Shown: positions 18,994 through 27,390, counted from the stretch's first letter. The stretch is 64,000 bases of DNA from Catalinimonas niigatensis (GCF_030506285.1 NZ_CP119422.1:4079501-4143500), one strand, 5' to 3'. Notes: generated by a model from the letters alone, not told the origin. Program-made: numbers and translations.

Positions 18994-19989
18994 ATGCATG
19001 TTCCTCTTAAGCTCATCCTCCTTCTTTTGGTTTTATTAAGTGCCTGTAGTCAGGAGCCTGAACAAACTATTGATCAGGAAAGTACTGATTCCAGACCGGA
19101 GATAGTCATGCCTGAATTCAATGCAGACTCGGCATATCACTATATTCAGCAACAGGTAAACTTTGGTCCGAGAGTGCCCAATACTGAAGCGCATCTGGCT
19201 ACCGCTGATTTTCTTGTACAGAAGTTGGAAGGCTATGGGGCAGACGTACAAATACAATCTTTTGATGCTTCTGCATTTGATGGCACTTCACTGGCACTAC
19301 AAAATATCATTGCTTCCATTAATCCCGGTATGAGCAAGCGCATACTCTTAGCTGCGCATTGGGATTCGCGTCCTTTTGCCGATAAGGATACCCAACAGCA
19401 ACAAAATCCTATTGATGGTGCCAATGATGGGGGCAGTGGAGTAGGCGTACTTTTAGAACTAGCTCGTCTTTTTCAGTCACAACCACCTGCCGTGGGTGTA
19501 GATATTATTCTTTTTGATGGAGAAGACTATGGAGAGCCGGAAGGTTATGAGAAAAGTAAAGAAAGCAGCAACCAGGTATGGTGGTGCCTGGGCTCACAAT
19601 ACTGGGCTCAAAACAAACATGAGAAAAATTATATGGCCTACTATGGCATCCTGCTAGATATGGTAGGCGCCGAAGGAGCACAGTTTTACCGGGAAGGCGT
19701 TTCTATGAGAGCTGCCCCTAGTATTGTAAAAAAAGTATGGGGAAAGGCCCATGAATTAGGTCATGGCCGCCATTTTATCTATGAAAACAGTCCGGAGATT
19801 ATAGATGATCATATCTATGTGAATTATAATGCCAAAATCCCCATGATTGATATTATTGAATATGCACCCGGTACCGAAGCCTATTTTCCTGCATATCATC
19901 ATACCCATCAGGATAATATGGACATCATCAGCAAGGAAACTTTACTGGCGGTTGGAGAGACTGTAGCCAATGTAGTATATCAGGAATAA
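18994..19989 (+). CDS. M28-family zinc lipoprotein, glutaminyl-cyclase-like
   Basis: A 331-residue predicted lipoprotein with signal and lipobox LLSAC (Cys18). The alpha/beta fold of M28 aminopeptidases is marked by AAHWDSRPFAD, GANDGGSGVG, LFDGEDYGE, LDMVGAEGA and a terminal YHHTHQDNMD, which supply the likely zinc ligands. The Glu-Asp pair in DGEDYG and the Trp-rich insert (QVWWCLG) resemble the type II glutaminyl cyclases of Bacteroidota, which form N-terminal pyroglutamate on exported proteins. Whether it cyclises Gln or cleaves peptides cannot be decided here. It is a single-gene unit. Confidence 0.85.
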   Translation: MHVPLKLILLLLVLLSACSQEPEQTIDQESTDSRPEIVMPEFNADSAYHYIQQQVNFGPRVPNTEAHLATADFLVQKLEGYGADVQIQSFDASAFDGTSLALQNIIASINPGMSKRILLAAHWDSRPFADKDTQQQQNPIDGANDGGSGVGVLLELARLFQSQPPAVGVDIILFDGEDYGEPEGYEKSKESSNQVWWCLGSQYWAQNKHEKNYMAYYGILLDMVGAEGAQFYREGVSMRAAPSIVKKVWGKAHELGHGRHFIYENSPEIIDDHIYVNYNAKIPMIDIIEYAPGTEAYFPAYHHTHQDNMDIISKETLLAVGETVANVVYQE

Positions 19990-19993
19990 AAAA

Positions 19994-20011
19994 GCCCTGA
20001 ATTCACAGGGC
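19994..20011. terminator. bidirectional terminator between M28 gene and rfbA
   Basis: The stem gccctg / cagggc with a 6-base loop has an A6 run on its left, so on the minus strand it ends in a T run. It separates two convergent genes. Confidence 0.7.
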
Positions 20012-20043
20012 ATTCTTGATCAATCACAAAATCATTTGATTGA

Positions 20044-20904
20044 CTAGTTGATCAAATTTATTAAATACTCTCCGTACCCACTTTTGAGCTGCTTCTGAGC
20101 CAGTTTTTCTGTCTGTGCTTTATCAATGAATTTCATCCGATAAGCGATCTCTTCTATACAACCAATTTTCAAACCTTGCCTTTGCTCAATCACCTGCACA
20201 AAGGTTCCTGCCTGCATCAGCGAATCAAAAGTACCGGTATCCAGCCAGGCAGTGCCCCGACTCATAATACTTACCTTCAGTTTTCCACGCCTTAAATATT
20301 CTTTGTTAACATCCGTAATCTCATATTCGCCACGGGGGCTGGGCTTGAGGTTGCGTGCAATTTCAATGACTTCATTGTCATAGAAATAAATACCGGGAAT
20401 GGCAAAGTTGGATTTGGGTTGCTTAGGTTTTTCTTCAATGGAAACTACCTTCTCATTTTTATCAAATTCTACTACGCCATAGCGCTGCGGATCATTTACA
20501 TGATAAGCATACACAATTCCACCCTCTGGGTCGGCATTGCTCTGAAGTAGGCGCGCCAGATCGCTGCCATAAAAAATATTATCTCCTAAGATCAGCGCAA
20601 CCTTATCATTGCCAATAAAATCAGCGCCAATGGTGAAAGCCTGGGCAAGACCCTCCGGCTTGTCTTGTATGGCATAGGCAAAATTACATCCCAGGTCGCG
20701 CCCATCTCCCAGCAGCTTCTGAAACAGAGGCATATCATGGGGAGTAGAAATGATAAGAATATCCCGAATACCAGCCATCATCAGGTTGGACAAAGGATAG
20801 TAGATCATGGGTTTGTCATATACGGGCATAAGTTGTTTACTCACCGACAAAGTAAGCGGATGTAAGCGGGTACCTGATCCGCCGGCCAAAATGATCCCTT
20901 TCAT
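20044..20904 (-). CDS. rfbA: glucose-1-phosphate thymidylyltransferase
   Basis: A 286-residue enzyme that makes dTDP-glucose from dTTP and glucose 1-phosphate, the first step of dTDP-rhamnose synthesis for surface polysaccharide. The nucleotide-binding [16 protein letters not shown] starts at residue 3. [39 protein letters not shown] and GTAWLDTGT are all characteristic. Length is typical. The other dTDP-rhamnose genes are not adjacent. Confidence 0.96.
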   Translation of the reverse strand: MKGIILAGGSGTRLHPLTLSVSKQLMPVYDKPMIYYPLSNLMMAGIRDILIISTPHDMPLFQKLLGDGRDLGCNFAYAIQDKPEGLAQAFTIGADFIGNDKVALILGDNIFYGSDLARLLQSNADPEGGIVYAYHVNDPQRYGVVEFDKNEKVVSIEEKPKQPKSNFAIPGIYFYDNEVIEIARNLKPSPRGEYEITDVNKEYLRRGKLKVSIMSRGTAWLDTGTFDSLMQAGTFVQVIEQRQGLKIGCIEEIAYRMKFIDKAQTEKLAQKQLKSGYGEYLINLIN

Positions 20905-20930
20905 AAAAGTTGTTTTGGTTAAAATCTACA

Positions 20931-20938
20931 CAAAAATA
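20931..20938 (-). promoter_or_regulatory. -7 element for rfbA
   Basis: On the minus strand TATTTTTG matches TAnnTTTG, 26 bases before the rfbA start. No clear -33 box is seen. Confidence 0.4.
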
Positions 20939-21053
20939 GAAAATCTTCTTTCAGTCATAGCATCATGTACTATTTACTATTTACTATTTCTTTCTATCTA
21001 CTGCTGTATTACAAATAAATGTGTCAAAAGTATAGGTAAGCATGATTTATCAA

Positions 21054-21061
21054 TATCTTTG
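21054..21061 (+). promoter_or_regulatory. -7 element for ccmB
   Basis: TATCTTTG matches the Bacteroidota -7 box, 24 bases before the ccmB ATG. The -33 region is weak. Confidence 0.45.
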
Positions 21062-21085
21062 CCACCCTGAAGCAAAGCAGAAATT

Positions 21086-21754
21086 ATGCTCTGGAAGGAG
21101 ATCAAATTATTAATTCGCAAGGAAGTGGTGCTGGAGTGGCGGCAACGTTATGCTTTCAATGGCATATTGCTTTATGTAGTAAGTGCAGTATTTGTGTGCT
21201 ATCTCAGCTTTAATCTACAGAGGGGTGCCCTGAATGTAGTCACCTGGAATGCTTTGTTCTGGATCATTATGCTGTTTGCCGCCATCAATGCCATTGCAAA
21301 AAGCTTTATGCAGGAGCAATACGGAAGACAAATTTATTATTATACTATCAGCAGTCCGCAGGGCATTATTTTGTCTAAAATGCTGTATAATGTAGCGTTG
21401 ATGCTCATACTGGCTTTTACCTGCCTGTTGGTGTATGGGGTGGTAATGGGCAATCCTATACAAAATCTGGGTTTATTCATTGTCAATTTGTTTTTGGGAG
21501 CGGTTGGTTTTTCTTCTACTCTGACGATGGTATCCGGTATTGCCTCCAAAACAAATAACAGCAGTACACTCATGGCTATCCTGGGTTTTCCTCTCCTCAT
21601 CCCGATGCTGCTTATGGTAATCAAGGTCTCTAAGAATGCGATAGACGGACTGGAAGTCAGTGTAAGTTATGATGAATTGATGGTGCTGGGAGCTATCAAC
21701 GTGTTGGTAGGAACAGTTTCTTATATTTTATTTCCCTATTTGTGGCGAAGCTAA
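21086..21754 (+). CDS. ccmB: heme exporter permease CcmB
   Basis: A 222-residue inner-membrane protein with about six hydrophobic helices. It is the permease part of the CcmAB complex that works with CcmC to load or release heme-CcmE in cytochrome c maturation. The start MLWKEIKLLIRKEVVLEWRQ and the internal FQEQ-like segment FMQEQYGRQIYYYTISSP match CcmB proteins. No ccmA is within view, since the upstream neighbour is rfbA on the other strand. The following ccm genes now lie behind an IS element. Confidence 0.9.
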   Translation: MLWKEIKLLIRKEVVLEWRQRYAFNGILLYVVSAVFVCYLSFNLQRGALNVVTWNALFWIIMLFAAINAIAKSFMQEQYGRQIYYYTISSPQGIILSKMLYNVALMLILAFTCLLVYGVVMGNPIQNLGLFIVNLFLGAVGFSSTLTMVSGIASKTNNSSTLMAILGFPLLIPMLLMVIKVSKNAIDGLEVSVSYDELMVLGAINVLVGTVSYILFPYLWRS

Positions 21755-21804
21755 TATAGCAGATGAAGAATTAGGTAGAAAAAATGGCCTATTTTTCATT
21801 CACC

Positions 21805-21832
21805 TATAGAAGGCGTCCCAACTTAGTGGAAA
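21805..21832 (+). repeat. left terminal inverted repeat of the IS630 element with TA target
   Basis: Bases 21805-21832 match the reverse complement of 22961-22988 at 21 of 28 positions, with shared blocks tataga, gcgtc, aactt and ggaaa. The outer TA is the probable duplicated target. Confidence 0.85.
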
Positions 21833-21892
21833 TTTTTGTAAAATAGGCTTGTAGAAGTACAAAAAGCAAAAGAGGTACAAAAGGTAAAAAAG

Positions 21893-22117
21893 ATGAAAAG
21901 AATAGCTATTGATGAACCAGCGCGTTTAGATCGCTTTGTCAAATCCTTTGGTAGTAGCCACAGTGAGGATTTTAAGGGATTGGTGCTGAAACTGGTGGAA
22001 TCAGGCCAGAGTCTGGAAAGTGTATCGGCTTTGAGTGGAGTGAGTCTGAGTACGCTCTATGATTGGGTAAAGGACTGGCCGGCTCCCCGGTGGAATGAAA
22101 AAAAGAGACTGGCTTAG
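21893..22117 (+). CDS. IS630 transposase, N-terminal frame (DNA-binding)
   Basis: A 74-residue product with a helix-turn-helix (SVSALSGVSLSTLYDWVKDW) that would bind the element ends. It ends shortly after A AAA AAG at 22099-22105, in frame as gaA AAA AAG, the classical -1 frameshift heptamer. A -1 shift there joins it to the downstream catalytic frame, giving a transposase of about 361 residues. Without a shift the short product could act as a regulator of transposition, as in other IS groups (inference). Confidence 0.85.
   Translation: MKRIAIDEPARLDRFVKSFGSSHSEDFKGLVLKLVESGQSLESVSALSGVSLSTLYDWVKDWPAPRWNEKKRLA
22099..22105 (+). promoter_or_regulatory. programmed -1 frameshift site
   Basis: The heptamer A AAA AAG lies in the correct phase of the first transposase frame, 9 bases before its stop. 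From 22105 the -1 frame is open straight into the catalytic ORF. Confidence 0.8.
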
Positions 22118-22155
22118 AGAACCGTCAGGGTCAAGGCGGGGGCTCAAAAGTCCGC

Positions 22156-22977
22156 TTGAGTAAAGAGCAGAAGCAGCAACTCAAGCAGTCTTTGGACCAG
22201 AAGGAGTATTGGACAGTGGGGCAGGTGCGCAAGTTGGTTGACAAGCAATACGGGGTGAACTACGGTAAGCGGCAGATACAGCGTCTGTTAAGGCAACTTG
22301 GGTTGTACTGTTATAAACCTCAACCCCGAGACTACCGCCAACCCGAGAAAGCCGATGAGAAACTCAAAGAGCGATTACCAGCCGTAGCTGATGGATTAGG
22401 ACTAAAAGGCAAAGACCTGGATAAACTCTGTATGGGTTTTGCCGATGAGAGTTCGCCTCAGTTGCATGCCAACTCTGCCCGATTGTGGTCAGTACAGAAA
22501 GGAGGCCTCAAAAAGGTCAATACCGACAAAAAGAGGCGAAATTGCTTTGGCTTCTATGCTTTGAAAGGCAACAGTATCATCTCTAGTATTGACAAAGGCA
22601 ACCAGGAGAATATGATTCAAATGCTCACTTTGATCCGAGAGGCTAACCAGCAGGCAGAAACCATTATTCTCATCTGGGACAATCACAAAGCGCATCTGAC
22701 TGCCAAAGTAGAACAGAGGGCTAAAGACTTACAGATTGTGCTGGTAAACTTGCCTGCTTACTCGCCTAACCTGAATCCGATTGAGCGTATCTGGAAACAA
22801 ATCAAGAAAACCATCGCTGAAGCCGGCGTCATTGATAATCTCAAACAACTTGAGTTCCTGATCCAATCGGCTTTCAAAGTATGCGCCAAAAAACAATCTT
22901 TTGCCAAGTCTTGGATTGACAATATCTGGAACTCAGTCTTTGTAAATAATCCTATTCCCTTTTCCGACAAGTTATGA
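22156..22977 (+). CDS. IS630 transposase, catalytic DDE frame
   Basis: The frame is open from 22105 and is best read as the continuation of the upstream frame by -1 shifting; a lone start would be TTG at 22156. A winged-helix part (residues 10-60 from the TTG) is followed by the DDE_3 catalytic domain with Asp97 in GFADES, Asp175 in IWDNHKAH and Glu210 in PAYSPNLNPIE. The D-to-E spacing of 34 residues is that of IS630/mariner enzymes. All three acidic residues are present, so the enzyme looks functional. Confidence 0.92.
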   Translation: MSKEQKQQLKQSLDQKEYWTVGQVRKLVDKQYGVNYGKRQIQRLLRQLGLYCYKPQPRDYRQPEKADEKLKERLPAVADGLGLKGKDLDKLCMGFADESSPQLHANSARLWSVQKGGLKKVNTDKKRRNCFGFYALKGNSIISSIDKGNQENMIQMLTLIREANQQAETIILIWDNHKAHLTAKVEQRAKDLQIVLVNLPAYSPNLNPIERIWKQIKKTIAEAGVIDNLKQLEFLIQSAFKVCAKKQSFAKSWIDNIWNSVFVNNPIPFSDKL

Positions 22978-22988
22978 CGCTATCTATA
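22961..22988 (-). repeat. right terminal inverted repeat of the IS630 element with TA target
   Basis: This is the partner of the left repeat at 21805-21832 and begins in the last codons of the transposase. The outer TA at 22987-22988 is the second target copy. Confidence 0.85.
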
Positions 22989-22990
22989 TT

Positions 22991-23050
22991 ATGCTCAAAG
23001 TCAATGCTTTGCCATTATAAAATTTTTTGCAAAGCATTTTATTTGAGTAT
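22991..23050 (+). repeat. long hairpin between the IS and ccmC
   Basis: A perfect 10-bp inverted repeat aatgctttgc / gcaaagcatt (23003-23012, 23029-23038) is nested inside a second one, atgctcaaa / tttgagtat (8 of 9 pairs). It belongs to the original ccmB-ccmC gap and not to the IS. It has no clear T run, so its role is unknown. Confidence 0.55.
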
Positions 23051-23104
23051 AATTTGCAAAAGTTTTTGTTGCTGATACGAAATGGTTTTTAATGCCTGAA
23101 TGCT

Positions 23105-23842
23105 ATGAGTTCACTATTGAAAAAGAATTGGTGGAAAGTACTTACCATCGTGTTAATAATCTACACCATCACTGCCGGACTGCTCTTTGAAGTGCCTCGT
23201 CTGGCAATTCTTAATGAAACCATAAGGGTGCTTTATTTTCATGTACCCATGTGGTTTGGTATGATCACTCTCCTTACCGTCTCGTTAGTATATTCCATCA
23301 AGTATCTTCGCCAGCCTTCTCAGAAGATTGACAATTACGCTGTTGAGTTTGCAAATACAGGTATTCTGTTTGGTGTCTTAGGGGTGCTCACGGGATCCTT
23401 GTGGGCAGGTTTTACCTGGGGAGCCTTTTGGACAAATGACGCTAAACTTAACGGTGCAGCAATTGCTATGCTTATTTACTTTGCTTACCTCATTTTGCGT
23501 AATTCACTGGAAGATGAGCAGCAACGTGCTAGAATCAGTGCAATCTATAACATTTTTGCGTATGCGGCACTGATTCCCTTGTTATTCATTCTCCCCCGCC
23601 TTACCGATTCTTTACATCCTGGTAACGGTGGAAACCCTGGTTTCAATGTATACGATCAGGATAGCAAACTCCGCATGGTATTCTATACAGCTGTTCTGGG
23701 ATGGACATTACTGGGTGTGTGGTTAAGCAGTTTACGTATTCGTATTAAAGTTATTAATCAGAAAATAGATGAAAAAACTGAAGAACAATATATCCCGTCT
23801 TCAAGAAGTCGTGCTGAGCACCCTGCCGGGCACTCTTCTTAG
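23105..23842 (+). CDS. ccmC: cytochrome c maturation protein CcmC
   Basis: A 245-residue six-helix inner-membrane protein of the heme-handling family that attaches heme to CcmE. His46 in FHVPMW and His171 in LHPGN are the probable axial heme ligands on either side of the tryptophan-rich WWD-like loop WAGFTWGAFWTNDAKL (residues 100-115). The start is 53 bases beyond the hairpin that follows the IS element. The C-terminal tail overlaps the ccmD start by 74 bases if the upstream ATG of ccmD is used. Confidence 0.95.
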   Translation: MSSLLKKNWWKVLTIVLIIYTITAGLLFEVPRLAILNETIRVLYFHVPMWFGMITLLTVSLVYSIKYLRQPSQKIDNYAVEFANTGILFGVLGVLTGSLWAGFTWGAFWTNDAKLNGAAIAMLIYFAYLILRNSLEDEQQRARISAIYNIFAYAALIPLLFILPRLTDSLHPGNGGNPGFNVYDQDSKLRMVFYTAVLGWTLLGVWLSSLRIRIKVINQKIDEKTEEQYIPSSRSRAEHPAGHSS

Positions 23843-24050
23843 TATGTGTCTGCTGGTCATGACCAGCTTATCCGCCTTTGCCCAATCTACCTCAGTAGAA
23901 AAGATTGAGATGGCCGATACTTTCAGGGGAGAGGGCAAGATCTACGTAGTAGTGGCCGTTATCCTATTGATTTTTGTAGGTTTGATCATTTATACTGTAA
24001 GTATTGATCGGAAAGTAAGCCGCCTGGAAAAGGAACTGGAAAAAGAATAG
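23769..24050 (+). CDS. ccmD: CcmD-like small membrane protein
   Basis: A product of up to 93 residues with an N-terminal signal-like hydrophobic stretch ending SAFAQ, an exported loop, one transmembrane helix (YVVVAVILLIFVGLIIYTV) and a charged helical tail (DRKVSRLEKELEKE). Position between ccmC and ccmE and topology fit CcmD, which helps release holo-CcmE. Two starts are possible: ATG at 23769, overlapping ccmC by 74 bases, or ATG at 23844, one base after the ccmC stop. The second gives a compact signal peptide and is equally plausible. Confidence 0.75.
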   Translation: MKKLKNNISRLQEVVLSTLPGTLLSMCLLVMTSLSAFAQSTSVEKIEMADTFRGEGKIYVVVAVILLIFVGLIIYTVSIDRKVSRLEKELEKE

Positions 24051-24158
24051 TCCTTTAAAGGATTTAGTTAGCTGTTAGGGAAATTAAAAACTAACCTATA
24101 CTGTTAGCTTACTAAGGTTTCTGTCCTTAAATTCGTAACCTAACGTATTTCGTTTATC

Positions 24159-24560
24159 ATGAAGAAAACACACATATTTGGCATCATTATCATTGCGGTC
24201 TGTGTCATGATTATCATGTCAACTGCCGGCGATGCTAGTACTTATGTTTCATTTAAAGAAGCTAAAGTGATGGCTACCGGAGGTCAGGACAAAAAAATCC
24301 ATGTGGTAGGTCAACTTTCAAAAGATGAAGAAGGAAATATTGTAGGCATACAGCCGTCCGAAGATAAACTTTCTTTCTCTTTTATAATGGTTGATGATAA
24401 CCAGCAGGAACAGAGGGTATTTTATAATGAGCCCATGCCCGCTGACTTTACCCGCTCCGAGCAGGTAGTAGTGATTGGCTCCTATCATAATGATGTTTTT
24501 GTAGCAGACCAGATCTTGATGAAGTGTCCTTCTAAGTATCAGGAAAAAGAAATTAGCTAA
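24159..24560 (+). CDS. ccmE: heme chaperone CcmE, Cys-type
   Basis: A 133-residue protein with one N-terminal membrane anchor (residues 6-24) and a periplasmic OB-fold domain that carries heme to CcmF. In the common form heme is bound covalently to a His in an HxxxY motif near the C-terminus. Here the matching position is Cys123 in CPSKY (CxxxY), the variant known from some delta-proteobacteria and archaea. The match is clear from the preceding ADQILMK strand. It lies between ccmD and ccmF, 3 bases before the latter. Confidence 0.92.
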   Translation: MKKTHIFGIIIIAVCVMIIMSTAGDASTYVSFKEAKVMATGGQDKKIHVVGQLSKDEEGNIVGIQPSEDKLSFSFIMVDDNQQEQRVFYNEPMPADFTRSEQVVVIGSYHNDVFVADQILMKCPSKYQEKEIS

Positions 24561-24563
24561 CCT

Positions 24564-27158
24564 ATGTTCAACGCCTTTCTGGGAGATGCCGGACATCTTT
24601 TTGTCATCATTTCCTTCATTACCTCACTTGTAGCTGCTTTTGCTTATATCAAAGCAGCCAATGCCCACGATCTGGAACAGAAACAGTGGCGGAATTATGC
24701 CCGTGGTGCGTTTTATTTGCATGGTATCAGTGTATTGGGTGTCGTAGGTACACTCTTCTATATTATTTATGCGAATCATTATGAGTATCATTATGCCTGG
24801 AGTCATGCATCACGCAGCCTGCCGGTCTACTATATGATTTCCAGTTTCTGGGAAGGGCAGGAGGGGAGTTTTCTGCTGTGGATATTCTGGCATGTAATCC
24901 TGGGAGTTGTAGTGATTAATACCAACAAAAAGTGGGAAGCCCCTGTAATGGCGGTATTTGCTTTTGTACAGGCTTTTTTGGCCTCCATGATCCTGGGTGT
25001 AGTATTTGGCGATCTGAAGATCGGAAGCTCTCCTTTTATATTGTTACGTGATGCTTTGGAAGCGCCTGTTTTCGCGGCCAATCCTGAATTTGTACCGGAA
25101 GATGGTACCGGATTGAATCCTCTACTGCAAAATTACTGGATGGTAATTCACCCTCCTACTTTATTTCTGGGCTTTGCCCTCACCATCATTCCTTTTGCTT
25201 ACTGTATTGCCGGTCTTTGGAAAAAAGACTACGAAAACTGGGTTAAACCAGCTTTGCCCTGGACTATTTTTGCTTCCGCAGTGCTGGGCGTAGGCATCAT
25301 GATGGGTGCCTACTGGGCGTATGAGACGCTGAACTTTGGTGGGTACTGGAACTGGGACCCGGTTGAGAACGCAGTGTACATTCCCTGGTTGATTATGATT
25401 GCCAGCATCCACACGCTCATCATTTTCAAAAATAATGGTACTGCCCTTAAAACCTCTATTGTACTGGTCATCACTTCATTTATTTTGATTTTGTACAGTA
25501 CCTTCCTGACCAGGAGTGGTATTCTGGGAGAAGCTTCTGTGCACAGCTTTACCGATCTAGGCTTATCAGGTCAGCTTCTCATCTATCTACTTTTCTTTAC
25601 GCTGGGTGCGATTGTCCTAGCTGCCATTCGTTGGAAGTATATCCCTACTTCTGAGAAAGAAGCATCAGCCTACAGCCGGGAGTTCTGGATATTCATTGGG
25701 GTCACTACGCTTTGCCTGATGAGTTTTCAGGTACTGGTTCCTACCTCTATTCCGGTATGGAATGCCGTTGTAGAACTGTTTGGCGGTATTTCCAATATGG
25801 CGCCTCCTGCTGATCAGATTGCTTTCTATACCAAATTTCAATTATGGTTTGGTGTTGTAGTTGCCCTGCTTTCAGGTACCGGACAGTTTTTCTTCTGGAA
25901 AAAGATGGATAAAGAAAAGCTGAAGAGTGAACTTACAGTTCCTGTAGTAGTAGCTCTACTGATCAGTTCATTGGCCATACTCATTGCTAAAGTAAGTGAT
26001 CCGGCATATATTCTACTCCTGACGGCTGCTATCTATTCGGTGGTGGCCAATGCTAAAATCCTGATTCGTTTTGCACGTAGCAAAAATTACCGCTTGGCCG
26101 GTGGTTCGGTATCCCACATCGGAATTGCAATGATTCTTATTGGCATCCTGTTTTCATCCGGCTATTCCAATGTGGTTTCCATCAATAATTCAGGCTTGTT
26201 ACTTTTCAAGGACGCACCTGATGATGCCAACGTAGAAAATACGCTTTTGTGGATCAATGAACCCCGTGAAATGGGCGAATATGAACTTACTTACAAAGGT
26301 TCTCGCATTGAAGTAAAAGGAATGCCTGGCTATGTAAATAAGCAGGCGCTCATACGTACCAATGACGATTATGTAGCGATTGCCAGAGAAGACTTAAGCA
26401 AAGACGGAAAAGTTTATTTTGCAAAAGGAGATACTGTAAAGGTGTATGCTGAAAATACGTATCACGAAGTGCTTTATACCCACAAAGAGAGCGGAAAAGA
26501 ATTTTCTCTGTTTCCACGCTCTCAGGTCAATCCTAACATGGGCCTGATTGCCTCTCCTGATATCCGACATACGTTTGGAAAAGATTTGTACACCCACGTT
26601 TCTGCTATTCCAAATGATGAAGAAGAGAAAGAATGGAGTGAACTGGAAGAAATGGAAGTGCAAATAGGAAAACAGTTTTTCATTAATGACTATGTAGCCG
26701 TACTGGAAAATATTGAGCGGGTTGAGGAAGTGGAAGGCGCTCCTATTGAAGAAGGTGACCTGGCCGTGAAAGCCAATATCAGAGTGTACGGTGAAAATGA
26801 AGAATACATGCTTTCTCCTTACTATCTTATCCGTGACCGTATGGTTGGTCGTATTCCTTTTACTTCCAACGAACTGGGAGTTAGATTGACCTTAATGAAC
26901 ATCAAGCCTGAAGAGAACTCATTTGCTGTCGGCGTTGAAACCACTCAAAAGGACTATATAGTGATGAAGGCGATTGAGAAGCCTCTGATCAATGTGCTTT
27001 GGATGGGTACGCTACTGCTGATGATTGGCTTTGGAATTGCAACCACTCGCCGCTATAAAGATTTTGTCAAGCAGCGGGAGCAGGAAGAGAATCCTTCTAC
27101 TGTTAGAAGAGATACTTCTACCAAGCGTAAGAAAACCCGTGGAGCGGTATCGGTATAA
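24564..27158 (+). CDS. ccmF: cytochrome c heme lyase subunit CcmF
   Basis: An 864-residue multi-helix inner-membrane protein that takes heme from CcmE and joins it to the CxxCH motif of apocytochromes. The WWD-type domain GGYWNWDPVENAVYIPWL, the HPPTLFLGFA segment with a heme-ligand His, and RSGILGEASVHSF are clear. A large extracytoplasmic domain occupies about residues 545-800, then a last helix and a basic tail. No ccmG, ccmH or ccmI follows. The gene ends the operon at a strong terminator. Confidence 0.96.
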   Translation: MFNAFLGDAGHLFVIISFITSLVAAFAYIKAANAHDLEQKQWRNYARGAFYLHGISVLGVVGTLFYIIYANHYEYHYAWSHASRSLPVYYMISSFWEGQEGSFLLWIFWHVILGVVVINTNKKWEAPVMAVFAFVQAFLASMILGVVFGDLKIGSSPFILLRDALEAPVFAANPEFVPEDGTGLNPLLQNYWMVIHPPTLFLGFALTIIPFAYCIAGLWKKDYENWVKPALPWTIFASAVLGVGIMMGAYWAYETLNFGGYWNWDPVENAVYIPWLIMIASIHTLIIFKNNGTALKTSIVLVITSFILILYSTFLTRSGILGEASVHSFTDLGLSGQLLIYLLFFTLGAIVLAAIRWKYIPTSEKEASAYSREFWIFIGVTTLCLMSFQVLVPTSIPVWNAVVELFGGISNMAPPADQIAFYTKFQLWFGVVVALLSGTGQFFFWKKMDKEKLKSELTVPVVVALLISSLAILIAKVSDPAYILLLTAAIYSVVANAKILIRFARSKNYRLAGGSVSHIGIAMILIGILFSSGYSNVVSINNSGLLLFKDAPDDANVENTLLWINEPREMGEYELTYKGSRIEVKGMPGYVNKQALIRTNDDYVAIAREDLSKDGKVYFAKGDTVKVYAENTYHEVLYTHKESGKEFSLFPRSQVNPNMGLIASPDIRHTFGKDLYTHVSAIPNDEEEKEWSELEEMEVQIGKQFFINDYVAVLENIERVEEVEGAPIEEGDLAVKANIRVYGENEEYMLSPYYLIRDRMVGRIPFTSNELGVRLTLMNIKPEENSFAVGVETTQKDYIVMKAIEKPLINVLWMGTLLLMIGFGIATTRRYKDFVKQREQEENPSTVRRDTSTKRKKTRGAVSV

Positions 27159-27192
27159 CTTTAACAAAAGTTAGCTTTGTGATTAAAATACG

Positions 27193-27219
27193 AAAGACCC
27201 AAATCAGGGTCTTTTTTTT
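27193..27219 (+). terminator. terminator of the ccm operon
   Basis: The stem aaagaccc / gggtcttt with a 6-base loop is followed by a T-rich run. Confidence 0.88.
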
Positions 27220-27324
27220 GCAATGTGAGCTTCAGGCGTTCTGTAGGATATAGGTTGAGCAATCTCTTATTCTACAATCTTGAAAGGCATAGCATGACTG
27301 CTCAGTAAAGGTAACGTAAAGTAT

Positions 27325-27360
27325 AAAAAAACCTCTGAGGTTCATATAGATCCCAGAGGC
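27325..27360 (-). terminator. terminator after the haloperoxidase-like gene
   Basis: Read on the minus strand, cctctg and cagagg pair (extended past a bulge) and are followed by a T7 run, 31 bases after the gene end. Confidence 0.65.
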
Positions 27361-27390
27361 TCTTCTCTTATCTTTTATACTTCTCTCTCT

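Larger units (their letters stand above)
21807..22986 (+). mobile_element. complete IS630-family insertion sequence
   Basis: An element of about 1180 bases with imperfect terminal inverted repeats, flanked by TA on both sides as expected for the IS630/Tc1-mariner group. It encodes a transposase split over two frames with a -1 slippery sequence. It lies in the gap between ccmB and ccmC in the same direction as the operon. Both ends and both frames appear intact, so it may be active. Confidence 0.9.

Noticed and set aside
21787-21848. Inverted repeat gcctatttt / aaaataggc spanning the left end of the IS
   Set aside because: One arm is outside and one inside the element, and no counterpart exists at the right end, so it is not the element terminus; the 28-base repeats define the ends better.
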